NCBI GenBank assembly: GCA_029262315.1
Contig: JAJCZP010000091.1
Span: forward strand, 1-37,694
Reading direction: 5' to 3'
DNA from: Deltaproteobacteria bacterium
GTDB lineage: Bacteria > Desulfobacterota > Binatia > UTPRO1
Length of the DNA stretch: 37,694 bases
Part shown: positions 31,959-37,694 of the stretch, in pieces
How the letters are laid out: each line of letters begins with the position of its first letter
How positions within the stretch are numbered: position 1 is the first letter of the stretch
Made by a program: the position numbers and the translations under genes
The notes under the pieces: model-generated
Told to the model about the DNA's origin: nothing
Databases searched by the model: none
What the model saw: only the letters and a program-made list of their open reading frames with translations

Positions 31959-33005
31959 GTGATCTGTTACCTCGTTACGGTCGATGGTCAGTCGACGATT
32001 GCGGGCTACCTCCGCACGCGCGGTCGCGCGTTCGCCGGTACGGTGCGGATTGTCCCGTACGAGCATTTGCCCCTGCTGCGCTGCCTGCCGGCGGGCACGT
32101 TCATCTTTGCCGATGTCGAGCGGTTGACCCCGGTGGCAGCGGAGCAGGCAGCCGGTGTCTGGAAGGCGCTGGCAGCCCATCGCGGCGACGCCCGCGTGTT
32201 GAATCATCCGACACGGAGCATGCGACGCTTCGAGCTGCTTCGGACCCTGCACGAGCAGGGCATCAACGATACCGATGTGTACCGCGTTGCCGATCTGCGC
32301 ATGCCCGCGCGTTTCCCGGTGTTCGTGCGGCGCGCCGACGATCACGCCGGGAGCTTGTCAGCGCTGGTGCGGACCGGCGCCGCGCTCGCTCGGGAAATCG
32401 ATCGGCTCACCAGTGCGGGCGTGCGGGCGGATGATCTCATCGTGGTCGAGTTCTGCGACACGGCCGACGCACACGGGGTCTATCGCAAGTATTCCGCGTT
32501 TCGTGTCGGTGATCGCATTGTGCCACGTCATCTGCTCTTCAGCCGTGACTGGGCGGTGAAGGTCGTCGATCTGCACGGTCCCGCCGACGTCGTCGAGGAA
32601 CTCGAGTACGTGCGGACGAATCCTCATCGCGAGGAGTTGATGGCGATCTTCGAGCTGGCACGTATCGAGTTCGGCCGCATCGACTACGCCCTTCGCGCCG
32701 GCAAGATCCAGGTGTGGGAGATCAACACCAACCCGATCCTCGGCACCTTCGACGATGGCGGAATGCCGGCGCGGGCTCCGGTGATCGCCCACGTCACTCC
32801 AGCCTTTGCGGAGCAACTGCGAGCGCTCGACCCACCCGACGTGCCGCCCCGAGGGCTCGTCGTGACGACCGCGTCGCGAATGGAGCTGCTCCGCCGTCGT
32901 CTCCGCCTCGTCGTGGAGGCGCTCCTGCGCGCCTGCGGGCTTGGGCGCTACGAGCCAATGATTACCCATCGGCTGGGTGCGCTGCGCCGTCGTATCCTCC
33001 GCTGA
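31959..33005 (+). CDS. ATP-grasp ligase-like protein
   Basis: The 348-residue protein has an N-terminal pre-ATP-grasp domain (ICYLVTVDGQSTIAGYLRTR, VLNHPTRSMRRFELLRTL) and an ATP-grasp core: FPVFVRRADDHAGSL, LIVVEFCDTADAHGVYRKY, RIDYALRAGKIQVWEINTN with the Glu-x-Asn metal motif. A C-terminal region of about 60 residues is basic and hydrophobic (ELLRRRLRLVVEALLRA) and may contact the membrane. It probably makes an amide or thioester bond with ATP. The GTG start fits the conserved beginning; no strong Shine-Dalgarno. It ends about 60 bp from the converging AlaRS-like gene. Confidence 0.78.
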   Translation: MICYLVTVDGQSTIAGYLRTRGRAFAGTVRIVPYEHLPLLRCLPAGTFIFADVERLTPVAAEQAAGVWKALAAHRGDARVLNHPTRSMRRFELLRTLHEQGINDTDVYRVADLRMPARFPVFVRRADDHAGSLSALVRTGAALAREIDRLTSAGVRADDLIVVEFCDTADAHGVYRKYSAFRVGDRIVPRHLLFSRDWAVKVVDLHGPADVVEELEYVRTNPHREELMAIFELARIEFGRIDYALRAGKIQVWEINTNPILGTFDDGGMPARAPVIAHVTPAFAEQLRALDPPDVPPRGLVVTTASRMELLRRRLRLVVEALLRACGLGRYEPMITHRLGALRRRILR

Positions 33006-33067
33006 GTACCTCGCGCGACCGCTGGCAAGTGGACGCGCGGATCGTGCTCGACGTCGATGGCCGCGCG

Positions 33068-34240
33068 TTAGGCCGGGCGACGATTCGAAGCGGGGTAGTG
33101 GGTGACGGCTCGGACGGTCGCTTCGATGGCGTCGCTGAGGTGAGGGTGCCACGACTGTGTAGCCGCGTGCTCGGCGAGGAGGTGCGCGAGCGTCGCCGGG
33201 TCGAGCTCGCGAGACACGTTGCGCTTCAAGCGCGCGGTTCGCTTGCGTCGTTTGGGACTGAGGAGCCGGTCCCCATCCGGCCCCGGACGGAAGACGGCCT
33301 CGGGGTGGAAGTGGAGATCGGTGTAGATGCGGTGCAGGGCACGTAGACTCTCTCCCGCGGCGAGTATCTCGGGTGGAGCGGTGTCGGGGAGAGCGTGCCG
33401 CAGCGCGGTGTAGAACGGTCGCAGGTAGTCGACATCGTGGACACGATCCAATCCGTTCACGACGGCGCAGAGGCGCTCGACGCCGACGCCAATACCGATG
33501 GCGCCGGCATCGAGTTCGGTCAGATCGACGATGCTGTCCCGGCGGAGGTGCGCACCCTCGAAGACGGGACGCCAGGTCAGGTATTCCGACGTGGCCACAT
33601 CGACCAGATCCGGCGTCGTGCGCGTGCCGATATTCACAAAGATCTCGTTGCGGTATCCCCATGGCGTGGGGCGATGGACGTGGAGCGAGAGCAGCGTATC
33701 GCGTGTGCGATCCGGAATCAGGTTCTCCTCGGGCACGCCGGCGCCGCAGAGCGCGTCGTGCGACAGTGTGTCTGGAGGAATCACGACCGGTAGGTCGTAC
33801 GCGCCGCCCGTCAATTCTGCCACCGGGCCCCCCGCGCAGTAGCTCGCGTGCACACGGTCGGCGGGAATGCCCACTGTCGCGAAGAAGCGCACCACCTCCT
33901 CGAGCTGCCAGCCTTGCAGTCGGCGGTAGTCCGGGCGGTGGGCGAGCGCGACTTCGCCATTCAGATCCGCCATCTCGAACACGCCGAGATGCCATCGACC
34001 TCCGAGTCGCAGTCGTTCGATGTCGTCCGCTCGTACGCAACTCTGAACGGTGGAGAACACGAAGTCGTGTTTCCAGTCCAGGAAGCCGCCGTACTCCCCC
34101 AGCCAGTGGTGTTCGGTCGAACTCATGTTGAACGCGCCTGGAAAGGCGGCCGTCAAGAGCGGGGCGCGCCGGACGGTCTCGCAGCCATCATATTTCGGCC
34201 ACGCCTGGAGGCGTTCACGGAGCTCGCGGTACGACGTCAT
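33068..34240 (-). CDS. Stand-alone alanyl-tRNA synthetase-like catalytic domain
   Basis: This 390-residue protein resembles the class II catalytic core of AlaRS: FSTVQSCVRADDIERLRLGG with RWHLGVFEMADLNG (motif 2 region), WGYRNEIFVNIGTR, ATSEYLTWRPVFEGA, and motif 3 as AIGIGVGVERLCAVVNGLDR. Full AlaRS is near 870 residues; the editing and C-Ala domains are absent, so a housekeeping role is unlikely. Stand-alone class II homologues can activate amino acids for carrier proteins or small-molecule synthesis, which fits the adjacent ligases. The C-terminal 60 residues are basic (SPKRRKRTARLKR). The start was placed at ATG 34240 because TSYRELRERLQ matches the AlaRS opening. Confidence 0.8.
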   Translation of the reverse strand: MTSYRELRERLQAWPKYDGCETVRRAPLLTAAFPGAFNMSSTEHHWLGEYGGFLDWKHDFVFSTVQSCVRADDIERLRLGGRWHLGVFEMADLNGEVALAHRPDYRRLQGWQLEEVVRFFATVGIPADRVHASYCAGGPVAELTGGAYDLPVVIPPDTLSHDALCGAGVPEENLIPDRTRDTLLSLHVHRPTPWGYRNEIFVNIGTRTTPDLVDVATSEYLTWRPVFEGAHLRRDSIVDLTELDAGAIGIGVGVERLCAVVNGLDRVHDVDYLRPFYTALRHALPDTAPPEILAAGESLRALHRIYTDLHFHPEAVFRPGPDGDRLLSPKRRKRTARLKRNVSRELDPATLAHLLAEHAATQSWHPHLSDAIEATVRAVTHYPASNRRPA

Positions 34241-34347
34241 TCTCGCCTGCACCAGCCGTTGTTCGGTGTGGCGTCCTGTGCTTTTTGATGGGTGAACGTA
34301 CGACCGTCCCGGCGGCAGGTCGCCGCGACATGGCAAGGGGAGAGCAC

Positions 34348-34791
34348 ATGGACTCTGCGGCTGAGGGGCCCCTGATTCGGCTCGCGATCTCTGAGAGGGA
34401 GTACGACGTCTGTGCTCCCGTGATGTTGCAGCTCCGTCCCCATCTCACCAGGAGTATGCTCGTCACCCAGATGCGGCAGCAATCTCTCGAAGGGTACCAG
34501 CTCGCCTACCTCACGACGGCCAGTGGTCACATTGCCTGCGCGGCGGGTTTTCGCCTGCTTCGCAATCTCGCCTGGGGGCGTTTTCTGTACGTCGACGACC
34601 TCGTCACTGCCGAGGAGGAACGCTCGCGCGGTCATGGCGCCGCGATGCTCCGCTGGCTCGAAGCTCGTGCGCGCCAAGACGGCTGTGCGGCGCTGCATCT
34701 CGATTCGGGAGTGCAGCGCGAGTCCGCGCACAGGTTCTACAAACGTGAGGGGCTCGCGATTTCGTCGTATCACTTCCAGAAACTCTTCTGA
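34348..34791 (+). CDS. GNAT-family N-acetyltransferase
   Basis: The 147-residue protein has GNAT motif A, VDDLVTAEEERSRGHGAAML with the acetyl-CoA loop R-G-x-G-x-A, and motif B (SGVQRESAHRFYKREGLAIS). It transfers an acetyl or other acyl group from CoA to an amine; the substrate is unknown. AAGGGGAGAG lies upstream of ATG 34348; an earlier ATG at 34285 would add 21 unconserved residues. It is divergent from the AlaRS-like gene by about 107 bp and may be part of the same pathway. Confidence 0.88.
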   Translation: MDSAAEGPLIRLAISEREYDVCAPVMLQLRPHLTRSMLVTQMRQQSLEGYQLAYLTTASGHIACAAGFRLLRNLAWGRFLYVDDLVTAEEERSRGHGAAMLRWLEARARQDGCAALHLDSGVQRESAHRFYKREGLAISSYHFQKLF

Positions 34792-34810
34792 CAGGGGAGA
34801 GGGCCGGCGA

Positions 34811-35827
34811 TCACTCCAGGAGCTCGAGCGGGAGTGTCAGGCGGGCCGGGCCGGGCAACCCTGCCGTCGCGTTCAGAGCGGCGGCGCGTGTGGCGGGCGC
34901 ACAGAAGGTGGCGACGAAAGTCGGGGTTTTGGGGTCGCACGTGCCTTTGGCCGCGAGCGGCGCCCCGAAACAGGAGCGGGCGTCGAACTGGCAAGTCCCG
35001 GCCCCAGGAAACTGCGCTTCGCACTCCTTGGAGCCACTCCCCAATTTGCAGGGACGATAGGGGTGCCCTTCGCAGGTGCCGTCGAACGGTCCTCCGTCGC
35101 AGCGATCATTCCCGGCGCATGTTCCGTTCCGACACCCGTTCTTCTGAGTCTGTCCGTCACAGAGGCAGGTGCCACCGACGCGGACGTTGAGACAGGGGGG
35201 CCCGCTTTCGAGGGTGACGTTCCCGGTACGAAGCGCCAGGTCGAGTGCGAGGTCACCGGCCCCTTCGCCGTGTGGCAGACAGTCATTCGACGTGGCGCCG
35301 AAGCGCGCGCTGGCCGCGTGCGCGTCGCAGGGCTTGCCCGCGCGCGCGCCACTGGAGCAGCGGCCTTCGCGACGCGTGTCGTTGGCGGTGGGGTCGTCCA
35401 CACAAATCGGACAGGGGTGCGCTATACTTTGCGCCACGAACACACGGGAGCTCAGCCTGAGTGTGATGGCCGCACATCCATCCTGCCGCCGGATCGTCCC
35501 GTCGACCGCGTCGCGGAGCCGGTTCACGACGCAGGCCGCGGTGCCGCCGCTCGAGAGTGGGATCGGTGCGCCGAAGGCATCACCCGCTGCTCCGCCGCCG
35601 ACGGTGCAGCGTCCGCCGGTGTCGGGGCAGGTCAGCCCGAACGCCAAGATCTGCTCTGCTGGCCACGGCTGCGCGTGGCTGATTCCGGTCCATCCGAGGT
35701 CGATCTGTGCCCCGGGACGCACCTTGTAGCGAAGAATCTGGGCGTCTTCGGCGGCCGCGATCGACCCAGCCATCGCGATCCATACGAGGCCGATCAGCAC
35801 TGGGGCCATCCAGCCGACGGTTCCCAT
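34811..35827 (-). CDS. Secreted Cys-rich protein
   Basis: The 338-residue protein has a signal peptide (MAPVLIGLVWIAMAGSIAAA) and about 30 cysteines in the mature part, many in short Gly/Asn-rich modules (CPICVDDPTANDTRREGRC, TCLCDGQTQKNGCRNGTC, DRCDGGPFDGTCEGHPYRPC). The ends are different: the N-terminal part is beta-like (ILRYKVRPGAQIDLGWTG) and the C-terminus Cys-poor. It is probably disulfide-bonded in the periplasm or outside the cell. No enzyme family was recognised. Such proteins are abundant in some uncultured deltaproteobacterium-like groups. ATG 35827 best fits the signal peptide. Confidence 0.75.
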   Translation of the reverse strand: MGTVGWMAPVLIGLVWIAMAGSIAAAEDAQILRYKVRPGAQIDLGWTGISHAQPWPAEQILAFGLTCPDTGGRCTVGGGAAGDAFGAPIPLSSGGTAACVVNRLRDAVDGTIRRQDGCAAITLRLSSRVFVAQSIAHPCPICVDDPTANDTRREGRCSSGARAGKPCDAHAASARFGATSNDCLPHGEGAGDLALDLALRTGNVTLESGPPCLNVRVGGTCLCDGQTQKNGCRNGTCAGNDRCDGGPFDGTCEGHPYRPCKLGSGSKECEAQFPGAGTCQFDARSCFGAPLAAKGTCDPKTPTFVATFCAPATRAAALNATAGLPGPARLTLPLELLE

Positions 35828-35887
35828 GCGCGGACGGTGTATCGGCGCCGCATGGTCTGGTGGGTGCGGAGTTCTCACAGGTCGTCG

Positions 35888-36607
35888 CTATCGATCGGCG
35901 TCAACGGCCACCCAGGTGGCGCGGGCGCGGCCGCGCAGCTCGCCGTTGGCCGCAAACAGCGCCGTTCCGGCGAAGTGCTTACGCCCGTCGACACCGAGGG
36001 GCCACGCGAGCATCACTAACGCCTCGCCAACGAGCGTGGTGCCGGTCAATTCCGCACCCAGGAGCCCGAGCACGATGGCCTTGCCTTCCGGCACGTCATG
36101 CGTGAAGGCGCCGCCGCAGTCGAGCGCCGCCCACAGGAACTCACTGCGGACACGGCCGCCTGCGTCGCCGAGCGAAGCGTGCGGTGTCCACGTGCACGCG
36201 ACCTGGCGCGTGTCGGCCAGTGGCCCGGGGAAGATGCGCAGACCGTCGCCCCGTGCGCGCTCGGGACCGCAGACAAAGCATCCCGGGAACCAGTGCTCGT
36301 CAAACCCCCGGAAGCTGCGTGATGCGGTCTCGGCCTCGTCCACGGTTGGGGGTGCTGGGACATCCGCATCCACCGGGGCCGGTCGCGCCTGCGCCACCAC
36401 GGTGTCGCCGTCCGTCAACGCCACGACGCCACGCGGCAGCGGCGTGATCACGAGCGGCCGCTCGAGCGGCGGCGGTACCCGCAACCGGACCTCGGCGCTG
36501 CCCTCGATGTGATGGGCCACCATTCCGCAGACGTAGCCGCCATTGCCAGAGTCGGGCGGTCCGTGGAATCGCTGCGCGATACTGAAGGTCGTCGGCGGGT
36601 CGCTCAT
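35888..36607 (-). CDS. Double-hotdog-like protein, possibly acyl-CoA thioesterase-related
   Basis: This 239-residue protein has two halves resembling hotdog folds. The first reads IAQRFHGPPDSGNGGYVCGM and the second has WFPGCFVCGPERARGDGLRI, WAALDCGGAFT and AIVLGLLGAELTGTTLVGEA. FPGCFVCGPxR is a family hallmark I recognise without an assigned reaction. A thioesterase or acyl-CoA-binding role is inference. The start at 36607 has CCGGGGGAGACC upstream. It is 16 bp behind the nitronate monooxygenase on the same strand. Confidence 0.7.
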   Translation of the reverse strand: MSDPPTTFSIAQRFHGPPDSGNGGYVCGMVAHHIEGSAEVRLRVPPPLERPLVITPLPRGVVALTDGDTVVAQARPAPVDADVPAPPTVDEAETASRSFRGFDEHWFPGCFVCGPERARGDGLRIFPGPLADTRQVACTWTPHASLGDAGGRVRSEFLWAALDCGGAFTHDVPEGKAIVLGLLGAELTGTTLVGEALVMLAWPLGVDGRKHFAGTALFAANGELRGRARATWVAVDADR

Positions 36608-36623
36608 GGTCTCCCCCGGGCGC

Positions 36624-37694
36624 TTACCCGCTGGCCCATTCGTCGAGCCGCTCCATCGTGGCCGCGTACTCTTGCACGAGCTTCTCCACGACGCTCTTTG
36701 TGGACGTGACCTGGTTCATCGAGCCGACGATCTGGCCAACGAAGTAGTTGATCAGCTGTTCGGCGCCCGGTGACTTGTGGGCGGAGCGCGAGATGCGCGT
36801 CTGGGCCTCACGGACCAATCGCGGTTGGAGTGGCATCGGTAGCGGGTCGGGGTTGGCCGGGTTGCTCCAGGCCTCGGTCCAGGCGCTTCGCAGCTGACGC
36901 GCGGGCTTCCCGGTGAGCGAGCGGCTGCGGATCGTGTCGCGCGAGGTCGCCCGCAGGAACTTCTCCTTCACGACCGGGTGGGTCTCGGCCTCGGCCGTCG
37001 TCAACCAGACAGAGCCGGTCCACACCCCTTGCGCGCCGAGCGCGAGTGAGGCCGTCACCTGACGGCCGTTGCCGATGCCGCCGGCCGCCAGGACCGGGAT
37101 GGGATCGACGGCGTCCACGACCTCTGGCACCAGCACCATGGTGGATATTTCACCCGTGTGTCCGCCGGCCTCGTAGCCTTGTGCCACGACGATGTCGACG
37201 CCCGCGGCAACGTGTCGGCGCGCATGCTCCACCGTGCCGGCGAGTGCCGCTACTTTCACGCCTCGCGCACGCCCCTGCTCGATCATCCAGCTCGGCGGTG
37301 GTCCCAGGGCACTGGCGATCAGGCTGATGCGGTGGCTGAACGCCAGCTCGATGACGTCGCGCTGTTGTTCGTACCCGACGCTGAATGCCGGACTGACGTG
37401 CGCATCGTCGGCGAGGCGGGGTACCCCGTGTCGGTCGAGGAGGTCCTCGACGAAACGCCGGTGCTCGTCCGGAATCTGAGCGTCGAGCTCGGAGGCATCG
37501 AGGCCGCCGCGGTCACTGCCGACGAACTTCGCCGGGAGAAGGAGATCGACCCCGTAGGGCTTGTCGCCGATCTCGTTTTCGATCCACTCGAGCTCCGTCC
37601 GAAGATTCTCGACCGAGTGGCCGGCCACACCCAGTACGCCGAGCCCACCAGCCTTCGAGACGGCGGCCGCGACATCGCGACAGTGCGTGAACGC
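36624..37694 (-). CDS. Nitronate monooxygenase family protein, 5' end outside window
   Basis: The frame is open to the window edge and already reads VAAAVSKAGGLGVLGVAGHS, the usual start of the conserved FMN-dependent domain. Following are MIEQGRARGVKVAALAGTVE, VDIVVAQGYEAGGHTGEIST, PIPVLAAGGIGNGRQVTASL and GAQGVWTGSVWLTTAEAETH, all typical of 2-nitropropane dioxygenase/nitronate monooxygenase TIM barrels. These oxidise alkyl nitronates or act on related substrates. The 356 visible residues lack only the first strands. It is probably co-transcribed with the double-hotdog gene. Confidence 0.92.
   Translation of the reverse strand, partial: AFTHCRDVAAAVSKAGGLGVLGVAGHSVENLRTELEWIENEIGDKPYGVDLLLPAKFVGSDRGGLDASELDAQIPDEHRRFVEDLLDRHGVPRLADDAHVSPAFSVGYEQQRDVIELAFSHRISLIASALGPPPSWMIEQGRARGVKVAALAGTVEHARRHVAAGVDIVVAQGYEAGGHTGEISTMVLVPEVVDAVDPIPVLAAGGIGNGRQVTASLALGAQGVWTGSVWLTTAEAETHPVVKEKFLRATSRDTIRSRSLTGKPARQLRSAWTEAWSNPANPDPLPMPLQPRLVREAQTRISRSAHKSPGAEQLINYFVGQIVGSMNQVTSTKSVVEKLVQEYAATMERLDEWASG

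Noticed and set aside
33068-34240. Housekeeping alanyl-tRNA synthetase
   Set aside because: It has less than half the usual length and lacks the editing and C-Ala domains, so it is treated as a specialised paralogue.
1-37694. CRISPR arrays, insertion sequences, prophage and rRNA
   Set aside because: No regularly spaced repeats, transposase, integrase, phage structural genes or rRNA-like sequence were seen on either strand.

Overview
The window is high-GC (roughly two-thirds G+C by eye), densely coded bacterial chromosome. Lipoprotein and Sec signals, ankyrin lipoproteins, lysophospholipid acyltransferase and patatin genes, and a long secreted Cys-rich protein suggest a Gram-negative, environmental, deltaproteobacterium-like lineage. 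The Cys-rich style recalls uncultured groups such as Binatota, but that placement is inference and there is no rRNA or other marker to test it. No CRISPR array, complete tRNA, rRNA, transposase or phage gene was seen.

Layout. 1-1709: a response-regulator/HD-domain gene broken by an internal deletion, then a gene-poor stretch holding the 3' part of a tRNA. 1710-4508: a vitamin B6 block, with pdxJ and a PNPOx-like flavin protein divergent from a MocR-type regulator. 4601-8061: a strong hairpin, then etfBA behind an IclR regulator, then a PadR regulator. 8295-10808: a formyltransferase gene, then an accessory-looking patch with a decayed DUF3565 gene, a membrane/coiled-coil/receiver protein and the tail of a CDGSH Fe-S gene. 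10810-13712: a catabolic operon of TauD-type dioxygenase, zinc alcohol dehydrogenase, a 27-codon ATC-hydrolase-like tail and two tautomerase-fold proteins. 13814-17799: two lipoproteins (one with ankyrin repeats), a GT4 glycosyltransferase and a transglutaminase-like protein. 17860-24104: methylcrotonyl-CoA-type carboxylase, with the biotin carboxylase and BCCP parts in different frames, a ferritin-like diiron protein, a GST and dienelactone hydrolase-mccB. With etfBA this points to branched-chain or other acyl-CoA catabolism.

24181-34791 is the most unusual region. On the minus strand seven genes are packed with mostly overlapping ends: SDR, acyltransferase, patatin, lipoprotein, small membrane protein, HTTM membrane protein and ATP-grasp ligase. 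From the same 79-bp divergent gap, plus-strand genes encode a membrane protein, a CapK/PaaK-like adenylating enzyme and a second ATP-grasp protein. A convergent stand-alone AlaRS-like catalytic domain and a GNAT follow. Carboxylate activation, ATP-grasp ligation, amino-acid activation, N-acylation and lipid remodelling would fit an undescribed membrane-linked amide or peptidyl-lipid pathway. This is inference from domain content and gene packing; no product can be named.

34811-37694: a secreted Cys-rich protein, a double-hotdog-like protein and a nitronate monooxygenase running off the window edge.

A recurring theme is small-scale gene decay. The response-regulator/HD gene, the DUF3565 gene, the CDGSH gene, the ATC-hydrolase tail and mccA are each broken by a deletion, truncation or frameshift. 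This is either real genome erosion or an assembly problem, and read mapping would tell the two apart.
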